From contig JAMJFZ010001816.1 of NCBI GenBank assembly GCA_026225945.1, positions 7,775,501-7,839,500 on the forward strand: a stretch of 64,000 nucleotides of DNA. The letters run 5' to 3'. Below are positions 10,323-20,780 of this stretch, piece after piece (within the stretch, counting starts at the first letter, position 1; every line of letters begins with the position of its first letter). The notes under the pieces are model-generated. The model was not told the DNA's origin. It made no database searches and saw only the letters and a program-made list of their open reading frames with translations. The stretch is from Cricetomys ansorgei (Eukaryota; Chordata; Mammalia; Rodentia; Nesomyidae). Position numbers and translations under genes: made by a program.

Positions 10323-10527
10323 CAGTATGCATTTAAGGGCTAAGGGTATTGGTAAAATTCTTTCCTATCTTGCAATGGTCATGTGCCTCATACCCATTAC
10401 CACCAATAAAAGACAAATACGGGAACATTAAAATCTCTCTGTGTCTTTTTAGGCTCCATAGCTCATTTTTCATAATTGCATTACTTCTCATTTGTTGCTA
10501 TTATTTTCTTTCAAGATGTGACTGCTG
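10323..10527. other. Spacer, nothing recognised
   Basis: Short unique sequence. Confidence 0.5.
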
Positions 10528-10963
10528 CATTAGTTCCTTTTCTCTAGCTGTGATAAACACCTTGGCTATGACGACTCCTGGAAAATGGACTTATTTTGGC
10601 TTACTGTCCCAGAGGGTTAGAGTCCATACAGCAGAACAGAGGTCACAGTAAGCATGGAGCCTGGAGCAGGAAGCTGAATCATACACATTGCTTGGTGAAC
10701 ACCAAGAAGGGAGAAAAATGGACAGATAGACAGACAGACAGAAGAGGTGGAGAACTGGAAGAGGAAGGAAGAGTTGAGACAGAAGGAGAGAAGGAGCGCT
10801 GGGAATGACACCAGACTTTGAAAGCTCAAAATTGACCCCCAGTGACTTATGTCCCCCGGCAAGGTTACACCTCCTAGGTGTCCCCAAACACTTACCACCA
10901 ACTGGGGGCCAATTGGTCAAATGCATGAGCCGATAGGGGACATTCCCATTCAAACCATTGCAA
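10528..10963 (+). mobile_element. Rodent hAT-Charlie-type element (RChar-like)
   Basis: Starts TTAGTTCCTTTTCTCTAGCTG and contains TTATTTTGGCTTACTGTCCCA, the CAGTGACTTATGTCCC block, ATGAGCCGATAGGGGACATTC and CATTCAAACCATTGC. Same family as the element at 6661, with an internal ACAGACAG/GA-rich expansion at 10720-10800. No transposase frame. Confidence 0.75.
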
Positions 10964-11450
10964 GTTCTTTGCAGATTCCCTGTACTCTCTAGTTAATTTC
11001 GGGAGCTATTGTTGCTGCTGTTTTAATCCTGAGTGTGTAACATTATTTTTATGATGCCAGTGCAGACATCTGGATTTAAGGAACCACGTAGCATACATGA
11101 AGCTCAAAGAGGTAGATCGACACTGGCCTAAAATAAAGCATGATAGCAAAATAGAAGGCAAGAAGCCGAGAATACCTACCTGCTCACACTGGCAAAGCCC
11201 TGTGACTGCGAACAGCTAACCCATTCAAAATGTTCTCCGGCGTATGGGGAAGGCGGGATAAGGAGCTGAGGTGGTAGTAGCCCACATTATTGGTTACTTT
11301 TCAAACACACACACGCAAAAAAAAAAAAAATGTAGAAATGAGGCAAAAATGAAGAGAACTTAGGTGATTTTGCTTGTTTGCCATTAACTCTACCTTTTCA
11401 GCAAACCTGTTCTTCCCCCTCTTCTCTCCGTATTACACCCGCACGAAGCA
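10964..11450. other. Unique intergenic DNA
   Basis: Nothing recognised apart from a 14-base poly-A run near 11317. Confidence 0.5.
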
Positions 11451-11655
11451 AATCCAGGTATTTTCACTTTCTGTTGCTGTGATAAAGAGACCCCAACATA
11501 AGCAACTTACGGAATAAGGATTTGTTTGGCTCACGATCCCAGGTTGCAGTCCATCACGGCAGGGAATTCATAGCAGCGGGAGCTGGAGAAAGCCGGTAAC
11601 GTTACATCCATAGCTGAGAGCCACGTGTGTCAGTGCTTAGCGTGCTTTCTCCACT
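11451..11655 (+). mobile_element. Rodent hAT-type element fragment
   Basis: CACTTTCTGTTGCTGTGATAA, TTGTTTGGCTCACGATCCCAG and CAGTCCATCACGGCAGGGAA match one end of the common rodent hAT-derived element that begins TTTCTGTTGCTGTGATAAA. Confidence 0.6.
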
Positions 11656-12175
11656 TCCTCAAAAAATAGTAAATTATGCCTCAATCATTTCATACATCCA
11701 CAGAATGTATTTGAATTATATCGCTCCGCCACTACCTCCAACCAAGGCTCCCTAGTATCTCCTGCACCATCTTTCACTCAACTCTGTATCCTTTCTTGTT
11801 GCTAACAACCACCCTGAGTCTAACTAGTGCTGCCGTATGCAACCAACAATAATAGCTCGTCCAGTAAGTATGGGGCCTCAGGACTCCTCTCTATCCAGGC
11901 TGGAATTTGATATGGTTTGATATAGATGTTGTGAGTTGATGATGTGTGTAACAGCCACGTCTGGTCCAGAGGTCACTTATGCACTTACTTACACATGGCA
12001 TTGTGACAAATTAGGATACTGTGTACTAACCACAACCCACTGGAAAAAAATAGCTACTCTGACCACGTTGACGGTAACACAAATAGACAGACATAAACAC
12101 AAATATTTAGAAGTCAACAGACTTAGTAGCAGGCACTTACCACATAGTTATGATGGGCAAGCAAACACAAAGGCC
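11656..12175 (-). mobile_element. L1 3'-end segment, antisense, diverged
   Basis: TTGCTAACAACCACCCTGAGTCTAACTAGTGCTGCC parallels the antisense L1 block also seen at 7105-7140. AATAATAGCTCGTCCAGTAAG, GGGGCCTCAGGACTCCTC and GTTGTGAGTTGATGATGTG follow in the same order as at 7240-7360. More diverged than the 7 kb copy. Confidence 0.55.
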
Positions 12176-12180
12176 TGTTG

Positions 12181-12563
12181 TGCCGGCTGATTTTATGTCA
12201 ACTTGACACAGCTATAGTCCTTTGAAAAGAGGAAACTTCACCTGAAAAAGATACTGGACTAGATTGGCCTGTGGGCAAAGCTATGATGCATTTTCTTAAT
12301 TACTGGTTGACGTGGAAGGTGGGGCCACCCCTGGGCAGGCAGGGCTCCATAAGAAATCAGGCTGAGAAAACCAGTCAGCAGCATTCCTCCTCTGAATTAG
12401 ATCCTGATTCCCAGGCTCTTGCCTTGAGTCCTGCACTGACTTTGCTCGGCAATGGCAAAAGACCTGAGGGCTGCAAGCAGAAATAAACCTTTCCATCTCC
12501 AGGTTGCTTTTTTTTTGTTTGCAGTGTTTTATCATGGCAATGGAAACCCTAACGAAGACACCT
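12181..12563 (+). mobile_element. URR1-type rodent DNA element
   Basis: GGCTGATTTTATGTCAACTTGACACAGCTA, GGGGCCACCCCTGGGCAGG, AGAAATAAACCTTTCC and TTTATCATGGCAATGGAAACCCTAA are the familiar blocks of this non-coding rodent hAT-derived repeat. Confidence 0.8.
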
Positions 12564-12714
12564 GTTTCTTCAAGTGCCTCTGGGATCTCCACAACCAATA
12601 AACTTGTAAGGAAGTATCCAGTACTTGACGATGAGATTTTCATTTATTAACCTGTGCTTTCTGGAAGCAGTCCATGCAGGGTACTTCTGTTCAGACATCT
12701 TTAAAATGTGCGTA

Positions 12715-12773
12715 TGTATATGTACATGTGTGTATAGATATGTGTGTATGTGTGTGTGTGTGTGTGCGTGTGC
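12715..12773. repeat. TG-rich low-complexity tract
   Basis: Imperfect TGTATGTG/TGTGTG repeat. Confidence 0.9.
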
Positions 12774-12799
12774 TTCTAAATATAGAAATATAACCTGCT

Positions 12800-12975
12800 C
12801 AGTCTCTGTGGCCTGGGGTGGCCCTATCCACACATAGCTGGGCCCTCCTCCACCAATCACTAATAAAGAAAATGCCTTACAGATGGATCTTATGGAGGCA
12901 TTTTCTCAATTGAAATTCCCTCCATTTAGATAACCCTAGCTTGTGTCAAGTTGACATAAGACCAGCCAGTAGAGT
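12800..12975 (-). mobile_element. URR1-type element, antisense fragment
   Basis: GGTGGCCCTATCCACAC, GGGCCCTCCTCCACCAATCAC, GGAGGCATTTTCTCAATTGA and CTAGCTTGTGTCAAGTTGACATAA are the antisense end of the same family as the copy at 12181. Confidence 0.8.
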
Positions 12976-12985
12976 CTGTATAATG

Positions 12986-12987
<2 letters not shown>

Positions 12988-13040
<53 letters not shown>

Positions 13041-13051
13041 TGTGTGTGTGT
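12988..13051. repeat. (TG)n microsatellite
   Basis: About 30 TG units with one TTTG interruption near 13037. Confidence 0.97.
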
Positions 13052-13197
13052 TTTTCCAGGGCTGACCATTGTATATTAATACATGGGTTCCAGATTCAAG
13101 GTCATTAGGATCATCATATGTCCATTCCAAGCAAACACAAACAGGAAGACAGGGAACAGATGAACTCATATCAGCTCTCCATTAATAAAAAACACCC

Positions 13198-13375
13198 AGC
13201 CAGGTGTGGTGATGCACACCTTTAACACATCCATTTGGAAGGCAGAAAGATAGGTGGATCTCTGTGAGTTTGAGGCCAGCCTGTTCTACATAGCGTGTTC
13301 CAGGACAGCCAAGGCTACATAGAGAGGCTCTACTTCAAAAAAAGTAAATAAATAAAAATAAAATATAAAAATACC
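13198..13375 (+). mobile_element. B1: B1 SINE, diverged
   Basis: AGCCAGGTGTGGTGATGCACACCTTTAAC, GTTTGAGGCCAGCCTG and GTTCCAGGACAGCC with an A/T-rich tail. Confidence 0.88.
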
Positions 13376-14925
13376 CTAGGAAATGCATCTTATAATCTTC
13401 GACTATACCTCTTTGCTCTGTTGTACAGATATGTCCACATATACAAAAAGATGAGAAGTACGTACATTAAGCTGGGAGCATTGGACCTTGAATAAATTGA
13501 GAATGTGCTAAATAGAATGGATATGAAAATGGACATAAAATAAGCAGCCAGCTGTCTGCCACATACTCCAAATGACTTATAGCCTCCTCAGCCAACTTAA
13601 GAAAGAAAAGTGGTCGTGGTGGAGGTGAGCAGGGGAAGAAAGGAAAGAAAATATATTGACCCACGTTCCCAAGAGTCAGGTGTGTCTTTGCAGGCATACC
13701 CAATTTGGGCGGTGAGATGGTTATTTGGAAATGGCTTCCCTTTTCTCTCTGTTCTGCCATCTCTTTGGGATGGAAACACATTCTAAAATGCTTGCTCCTC
13801 CAAGTAGCAAGATAACTACAGGAAAACCAAACTTCCTTTCTCCTGCATTAGCAATTCCAAGGGAAAGAATCGCCTATTTCTTAGTAATTTTACTGTGAGT
13901 AATGAAAGGCGTTTGTGATCATGGGTATTACATGCCCAGGCCTGAGCCAATCAATGTAGACAGGACATGTGCTGTTCAGACTTGTCATGTTTACTCCATG
14001 GACCCCGTCCTCTGAGGTCAGCTCCAACTAAGCCCTATGAGTTAAGCTGAGGGAGGCAGTTTCCAGAAAGAAACTAGCTTGATGTGCCAGAAAATAACAG
14101 ATGCCAGGCAGACGAAGATAGTGTGTTTGGTAAAGAGGGTAAAATCTTGGAAGGAAAAGAAATTTAGGTATTTCCAGCCTAGAAATGTGAAGGAAAAATA
14201 CTGAAGATTCAATGAACCCCTTTCATAACATCTCATTTTCTTTAATAATATTTATTAGCACTGTGTTCACAGAGAGAAAGCACACAGCATGCCAATTCTC
14301 ATCCTAACTGAGCTTCATCAAAGGCAGTTGCCGTTCTAAAACTGCAAGCAAAATATCAAGAGGGGGATTTGCAGAAGGGTACTATTTATAAGGATGCTTA
14401 TTTGAGGTAACATCTTTAAGACCTAAATCACAGAGATTCATAAGAGACACACACTCACATATCAATCTTTTCAACACTGGAGAGCAAAGCTCCATGGAAA
14501 AGTCTATGAAGATACTAGGACACAAAATAAATAACACGTTTTCTCCTCTTGAAGGTCATGAATTGAATCAGCAACCAACCAAAGCTGCTGACTCCTAAAA
14601 TACTCATTTTTTCCCATTTCCATATCTTATTTTAGTTTATTGCAATGACTGGTCTATTCTGTTGGGTTCTTGTAAGTGATTGGCAGAAAGTGAAAATTGC
14701 CATATGTTTAAAAATGAGCATCATCTGCCATAGGGAAATAACAAGGAGAAGAGGAGCACAGTCTAAGATGAGGAAACCCAAAGAGGGGGTCTATATAGAA
14801 AATTTACCAGTAGCTAAAAACTAGAATTTTCAAGGACTGGTATGACTGGGGTGGCATTTAAGACTAAGCACCATTTTTTATCTTTTATGTGATTTTATAT
14901 TTATGAAACATTTCAAGACCAGCTT
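13376..14925. other. Unique intergenic DNA, 1.55 kb
   Basis: No gene, RNA or clear repeat. The two longest minus-strand frames at 13467-13781 overlap each other and have no family resemblance. Confidence 0.5.
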
Positions 14926-15930
14926 TTACCCAGATTCCCAATGCTAACTTTTGTTTCATTTATAGTTTTATCTCCCATTCATTCTTTCTCCTGCCTCTCT
15001 CTCTTTTTGCACCTGTTCATATATGTGTACATGCACACAAGTTTCCGATCCATTTAAGAGTAAGTTGTAGATGTAATGCTTTTTTCCCTTGCTGCCTAGT
15101 TTAGTTGAGTGTACATTTACTAAAAACCAAGGGAATCTTCTTATGTAACTGGGTTATAATTATAAAAATGATGTGATCACTGATACCACATCGTGAAGAA
15201 TAGCTTTCCTTCAGATTTCACTGTTGGCTCTGACTATGTCAAATGCAGCAAAAGAAATTCAAGGTCATATACATGTACTCCAAATCTATTTGCTTTCTTA
15301 TATTAAGGAGAACCTAAGACTTTATATTTTGTAAAACTGACAATTATTTTATGGATGCAAGTTGTGGAAGTTTATTTTTAGTTGTGTTTAAAATAATTGC
15401 TTTTGTGCAGTGTTGGAAAAGGGATGCACAGGCCTTGGCATTTTTTATTGTCTGCAGGTGTTGGATTTCTGTGGGGGGTGTTTGATTGCTTGTGATCTGT
15501 ACCTGAGGAGTTCTGAAAGAATAAAAACACCTGAGCTCAGACTCTCAGGGTTCCACTGTGAGAATGGCACTGGCCATGATGGTGGTTCCTTCTGCTGAGG
15601 CCTGGGAGGGCTTCCACATATAAAAATGCCCTCTTGTCATCTTTGGTGAGCTGCTACAGCAGCGTACTACTATATATGTGTTCTTCGAATTAAGAGTTTT
15701 TCTGCTTGCTTTTGATCAGACCCCAGTTACACACTCTGGGCATAGCCACAGGAATGATGCTGTGTTCTCCATGCATTCACTGTGTTTGGAGACGTGTGCT
15801 GTTGATTTGCCCCGTTATTAGTGTCATTAACTTTGATCACTTGCTAAGATGGTGCCTGTCTTTCAACTCTGTTTATTGTTATAGTTAATATGGTGTGGGA
15901 AAATAGTTTGAGATTATGTAACTACTTTCT
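14926..15930 (+). mobile_element. Ancient L1M-type fragment, split by an LTR
   Basis: Two parts in consensus order flank the LTR at 15359-15675. Left: TTGCACCTGTTCATATATG, TCCATTTAAGAGTAAGTTG, then TTATGTAACTGGGTTATAATTAT. Right: CCACAGGAATGATGCTGTG, GTGTGCTGTTGATTTGCCCCG, AACTTTGATCACTTGC and AGTTTGAGATTATGTAA. These match, in order, an old mammalian L1 3'-half repeat as read on this strand. The true L1 sense strand may be the other one. Confidence 0.6.
15359..15675 (+). mobile_element. Solo LTR of a short LTR family (family A)
   Basis: Aligns along its length with the LTR at 42185-42510 and, inverted, with 35906-36240: GTTGTGGAAGTTTA, ATAATTGCTTTTGTGCAGTG, GAATAAAAACACCTGAGCTC (poly(A) signal), CAGGGTTCCACTGT, GATGGTGGTTCCTTCTGCTG and TTTGGTGAGCTGCTACAGCAG. 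No internal sequence follows. It sits inside the ancient L1M fragment. Confidence 0.85.
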
Positions 15931-16518
15931 TAACCCACCAACATTTACACATAGCTTTAACGTTCATGGTGACTCATATCTGAATCCATCAGAATGAGAA
16001 CCTCTTGATTAAGCTTGTTTCTCAAATGTTATACAATGTTGTGTGGGTATAGTTACAAGACTTATTCTATGGACTAATCCCCATAACCTCAGGAAATGTT
16101 TAAGAGGTTGGATATAGAGGTGGAACGCCATTTTTTTGTCCCTAACAATTAGTTAAAGACAGTGATACACATAATGAGGGACCTTAAAGGGGGGTGAAAA
16201 TTGACTCTGAGTGACTTACAGTGATAGTTTGTAGCATTTGATGGCAATATTAGAAATTGTTGAATTCTGTATGAGAAATGGTAAATTTTACAAACTATGA
16301 AGTAGAATACCTTGTTAAGGTATTAATGTGTTAAAAGTAGGAAGATTGATTTATGGAAATAATAGAATGATCTGAGTGAGAAGAGAAAATGAGCAGAAAT
16401 CAAAATTATGTAAACAACAAGCATTTATACCTAAGCCAGGGTTTCTTATCATTTTTACAGAATGGGCCCATTTAACAGTATGATATTGCCTGTGATTCTC
16501 ATTACAATAACACTTGGG
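15931..16518. other. Unique intergenic DNA
   Basis: Nothing recognised. Confidence 0.5.
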
Positions 16519-16655
16519 CCAGGCCTCAAGAACCATGCCTTTAATACCAGCACTCAGAAGGCAGAGGCAGGTGAATCTCTAAGAGTTCCAGGACAACCAG
16601 AGCTACATAGTGAGACCCTGTCTCAAAACAAAATAAAACAACAACAAGAGCAAAG
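16519..16655 (+). mobile_element. B1: B1 SINE with internal deletion
   Basis: CATGCCTTTAATACCAGCACTC and AGAGCTACATAGTGAGACCCTGTCTC are present. The GAGGCCAGCCTGGTCTAC block is missing. Confidence 0.85.
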
Positions 16656-16762
16656 AAATCTATATTCTTTCCATAAGATAATACATGAGACTAAAATATG
16701 CTAAATGAAAGAAGATTTAAATTTATGTCAAGTCGATATTAAAACATATTTTTTGTTGTTGC

Positions 16763-16935
16763 TGCTGCTGGGAGATGGTGGAGCGCATCTTTAATCCCAA
16801 CAGAGGCAGGTGGATCTCTGTAAGTTTGAGGCCAGCCTGGTCTACAGAATGAGTTCCAGGACAGCCAGAGTTACAACAGAGAAAGCCTGTTTCAAAAAAC
16901 AAAACAAAACAAACAAACAAATACAAAAGAAAAAG
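16763..16935 (+). mobile_element. B1: B1 SINE
   Basis: GGTGGAGCGCATCTTTAATCCC, GAGGCCAGCCTGGTCTACAG and AGAGTTACAACAGAGAAAGCC with a CAAA tail. The AGCACTC segment is missing. Confidence 0.92.
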
Positions 16936-17432
16936 CGTGGTTTTGCTCTATTTTGTTTTGTTTATGTTTTTATTTTGCAATTTATCTGTATGAAGGTTGT
17001 TGTTTAGCATGAACAAGAATGATACATTTTGTCAGGGCAGTGTACACATCATATCAGACATTTAGTGAACGTCTAGTTTTTATTTGTTTGCTTGCTTATA
17101 AGGATTGATATTCTAGATTCTTAAACATATATTACCATAAATGTAATTCAAGTTTCCATTGCTTGCTGAACAAGAAATGGATTAATTCAAAGAATATTGT
17201 TTAGTTAGTTTGAGAAGTCACAAATCAACCTATGCTGAGTAATGTTTAAAATTAACTATTTCTCACAGTTTTAAAGGCTGAACTCTGAGATCAAGACCCC
17301 AAATGGTCAGGTTGCTACAGTAAGAGTCTTTTACCAGGCTATACATTTCTGATATGTTGATATTGTGTTCTGATATGTTCGTATTGTGGGGACAGAGTGA
17401 GGAAGAAAACTGACTTGTGTCTTTGAGACTGT
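16936..17432. other. AT-rich intergenic DNA
   Basis: No feature recognised. A 16-base TG run follows at 17433-17448. Confidence 0.45.
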
Positions 17433-17454
17433 GTGTGTGTGTGTGTGCAAGCAT

Positions 17455-17805
17455 GCAGGTCAGTTTGAAATAGTAGTTTGGAGAAGAGTTTGATCCAGAA
17501 CAGCGAGTGAGTTGAATCAGCCAACCAGAAGAGTCACTTGAGTTCAGTACAGCTCTGAGTTCAGAAAACAGCTAGTCAGAGTGAGTCAGTCAGCAGTAAG
17601 TCTCAGAGGTTGAAACGTTCTAGGTCTGAGCTCTCATTTTGAAGATTAGATTGTAAGGAGGTTGAAACCCTCTAAGGACGAAGGATTGAATTAGCCAAAG
17701 AATAAACTGCCCTTTACCCTCAATCTACATCTACATCCAAAATCTGTTTGAGTTAAATTTTTATTATGAGGTTATGCAGCATCACCATTTGGTGGCCCTG
17801 TATTC
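17455..17805 (+). mobile_element. LTR fragment, GAGTCAG-rich family (family C)
   Basis: Shares with the inverted copy at 18586-19240 the ordered blocks GAAGATTAGATTGTA, GGTTGAAACCCTCTAAGGAC, GATTGAATTAGCCAAAGAATAAACTG (poly(A) signal) and many GAGTCAG/GAGTTCAG words. The upstream U3 part found in the other copy is not seen here. Confidence 0.6.
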
Positions 17806-18585
17806 CTCTTTAGTCAGCCAGCTACAGTGTTTGTGTCTGTAGACAGCAGGGTGAGATTAAGTATAGAGTGTTTCTGACTGAATGACAAGAATAAGTAATT
17901 CTTGTAAATAAATAAATCACAATATCACTGTGATATGAAAATCTCTGTGATTTCTGTGATATCTTATTCAAAGAGATTAAGATATTTGCCCATATTCATA
18001 CCTAAAGGACTAAATTTCAGTTAAATGTTACTGAAAGCAATGATGTAATTTTTTTTTTTAACCCAGCCGAGTTCAAAGATCATCTGGATTTGTCTAAGAA
18101 CTCCAGGGTAAGAATTCCTTAAAGTAAACAGAATTTTTGACCCTCGTTTTCTGTACCTGGTATGATTTCAGAATCCTTATGACAGAGTAAATACACACGG
18201 AAAGCAACTGAAGAGAAATGGGAAATTCTTGGTTTGGTATGTCAACTAGAATGACGTGAATATAGAATTACAGTTCTGTATCCTTCAAGTCTCCCCCCTA
18301 TAGAATGTGGTGTGTATATTTAGTGCTGCTTTAAAAAAAAAGTGATAAGACAGCTCCTCAAATGCTCTTGTTTCTGGGCATTTTTCCAGCCTGGGGTTTT
18401 CCTGCTTCATCATTTATAATAGGAAGAAATTGATCTTCCATTTGTCATTTCTAGTTTAAGGCCTTTTTTTCCCCCCCTTTTTGCATTCTCATCTAAATTT
18501 TGGCATTGATTTCTTTGGAAACTTGCTGCAAGATGAATTCATCCAGTTACCTGTTTTTGAATAGCCGATTATTTTCTAATACAAC
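17806..18585. other. Unique intergenic DNA
   Basis: About 780 bases. 17917-17965 has several GTGATAT-type words. No gene or repeat supported. Confidence 0.45.
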
Positions 18586-19240
18586 ACTTAGACCCAAAAG
18601 TCAGTTTATTCTTTGTCTAATTCAATCTCCAGTCCTTAGAGGGTTTTAGCTTCCATCTAATCTAATCTAATCTTTTTTTTTTTGGTTTTCAGAGACAGAG
18701 TTTCTCTGTTGGAACTCTGGCTGTCCTAGAACTCACTCTGAAGACCAGGCTAGCCTCAAACTCACAGAGATCCTCCTATCTTTGTCTCACAAGTGCTGGA
18801 ATTAAAGGCATGTGCCACCAACCCCTGGCTCACATAATCTAAGCTTAAGCCTAGAACTGGAAGGCTTCAGCCTCTGTACAATCTAATCTTCAAGCCTAAA
18901 CCCAGAATGCTTCCAATTCAGAAACTTCCTGCTGGCTGACTCCCACAATTCCTCTGAGTGAACTGCTCCACTAGGCGTCAAACTGACTCTCACTGTTAGC
19001 TGACTCTCACTCTTCCTTCTGCTGAACTGCCTCATGTCTCTGCCTCAGACTGCTCTGAACTCCTTGTCTGTGAACTGAGAGCCTCCTTTTATATCAATAG
19101 AATTGGGTGTTTCCTCACTGTGACTCAATCTCAGATTTCACTCTGATTCCATCTCAGAGTTGGCATTAAAGGCTTGTGATCATCCTGTAACTGTGAACTG
19201 AAATCCGTACCTACTTTTCAACTGACTGCTTTGTTTTAGA
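18586..19240 (-). mobile_element. LTR of family C, minus strand, split by a B1
   Basis: Minus-strand LTR read from about 19240 to 18586. It has a TATA-like GATATAAAAGG near 19100, repeated GAGTCAG words, then GAAGATTAGATTGTACAGAGG. After the inserted B1 (18673-18831) come AAAACCCTCTAAGGACTGG and GAATTAGACAAAGAATAAACTG. The two halves rejoin in the order seen in the 17455 copy. Confidence 0.65.
18673..18831 (-). mobile_element. B1: B1 SINE inserted in an LTR
   Basis: Antisense B1 with a T-run, GAGTTTCTCTGTTGGAACTCTGGCTG, GACCAGGCTAGCCTC and TGCTGGAATTAAAGGCATG. The flanks contain similar AATCTAA words on both sides, consistent with a target-site duplication, although the left flank is itself a short TCTAA repeat. 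Confidence 0.93.
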
Positions 19241-19693
19241 ACCCTAGTGTTGGGATATCGGTGTGTGCTATGTTGCCTTAACAGCAGAAATCCCTTTCAC
19301 CTAGCATTAGCACAAACAGAGGACAGGATTAGTCTAAGTACTTTCTGCATTCCATCTGGATCACACAGGCCTCTAGATGTGATCCCTTCCTATGGATTGC
19401 ACAGGCCTTCCATTGTGATCCTTTCCCAGAGCAGTCATGTTGCTGGATCAAATGATTAAATATTTCTCTACAATTACCAGGTTCTTCTGTTTTAAAAGAT
19501 GGGGCGGGGCATGGGGACTAGAAAGGAGGTTTCTGCTACTTATATACTAACCAAAATCAAAGTTTCTGGAAGCAAATAGGAATTAGGGCATACTAAAGTT
19601 GTACTATTGGATGTCACACATGTGATTTAGATCAAATTATGGCAAATTAGGTTCTGTTATCACTGTATTTCTGAACCTTACCTGGAAATAGCA
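19241..19693. other. Unclassified intergenic DNA
   Basis: Contains an internal near-repeat, GATCACACAGGCCTCTAGATGTGATCCCTTCC and GATTGCACAGGCCTTCCATTGTGATCCTTTCC (about 19359-19428). A GGGGCGGGGC word lies at 19501. Nothing else recognised. Confidence 0.45.
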
Positions 19694-20403
19694 TGATGAT
19701 TTCTTATCCAGAAGACAAGGCTGGCTCCATTTTGGGACTCCTAGAACCTCCTATTTCCATCTTAGGCCTGATCTAGGGCTGACCCTGAGAGGTCATCGAT
19801 TCCAGAAAATAAAAACTCCCCCACCAGAAGAGCAACCACAGGGTAGCCACAAGAATGCAGGAAGGCCTTATCTCAAGGCTGGACATCCCCACATGCCAGG
19901 AGGTATATACATGAGTGCTTTACCTTAAGATTAAGCAATTGGTGACACCCCCCTTGCTGGGGGCGGGGTATGTGATTGTCTTACCCTGAAGTTAAACATT
20001 TGTGTCACAAGAATGTGGATTATTGGCCATCCAGGTCTGAGCTCCAAAACCAACCCATGTAACAGTCTTTCTAGTCACCAATTATGATCCCAATTACCTC
20101 ACCCTCACTGAAATCCCCCTTTTCAACCTATAAAAAGGCCTGCGTGTCTTCACTCTGTTCGCCATCTTGACAAGTGGCTGACCCCTATGCATATGTTCGC
20201 CATCTTGACAAGTGGCTGACCCCTATGCATATGTTTTTTTTTTATCTTTCGAGAAATAAATGAACCCTTGCTGATTGTATAAGTAACAGGTGGTCTCTTG
20301 TGCAGTGACTTCAGACTTAACCTTATGTTATCTGTAAGCTGCTTCATACTTCTATAAGCCAGTCAGTCGTGACTAAGACAGGCATCCAAGATAACTGTGA
20401 ACA
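19694..20403 (+). mobile_element. Class-I-like ERV LTR with a duplicated 38-base block
   Basis: Candidate LTR of about 710 bases beginning TGATGATTTC and ending GTGAACA. Promoter-like CTATAAAAAGGCC is at 20130, a perfect 38-base tandem duplication at 20158-20233, and AGAAATAAATGAACCC supplies a poly(A) signal near 20255. The following TTTTGGGGGCCC resembles the start of a class-I primer-binding site but diverges after about eight bases. No gag follows. Confidence 0.6.
20158..20233 (+). repeat. Perfect 38-base tandem duplication
   Basis: The block from TTCGCCATCTTGACAAGTGG to CCTATGCATATG occurs twice without change, immediately downstream of the LTR TATA-like box. Confidence 0.98.
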
Positions 20404-20545
20404 TTTTGGGGGCCCTGCCTCTCCCCTCCTTCCCTCCACCTTCTTCTCCTGAGAGTACACCCCTTAACTAATCATTTCAACAGGAACTCTACCTCAGCCC
20501 TTCATCGAAACTTCTACATTTTAGTTGATAAGTAATATCCTTCTA
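20404..20545. other. Spacer after the LTR
   Basis: Pyrimidine-rich at 20418-20450. No retroviral coding sequence seen. Confidence 0.5.
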
Positions 20546-20780
20546 AAAAATTTATTTATTTAATTAAGTAATTCAATGTGTATGGGTGTTTTGCCTAAAT
20601 GTATGTATGCGCACCATGTCCATGTCTGGTGCCTGCGTAAGTCAGAAGAGGGCACCAGATCCACTGGAACTAGGTTTGTGAATGGTTGTGATCTACCACC
20701 ATGTGGATGCTAGGAATTGAGTTTTGGTCCCCTGCAAGTGCCACAAGTGGTCTTCACCACTGAGCCATCTTTTCAGCCCC
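20546..20780 (-). mobile_element. B3: B3 SINE, antisense
   Basis: GTGTATGGGTGTTTTGCCTAAATG, GGTGCCTGCGTAAGTCAGAAGAGGGC, CCATGTGGATGCTAGGAATTGAG and CACTGAGCCATCTTTTCAGCCCC. Confidence 0.93.

Noticed and set aside
18652..18674. (TCTAA)n as a separate satellite
   Set aside because: Only three to four units, part of the LTR next to the B1 insertion site.
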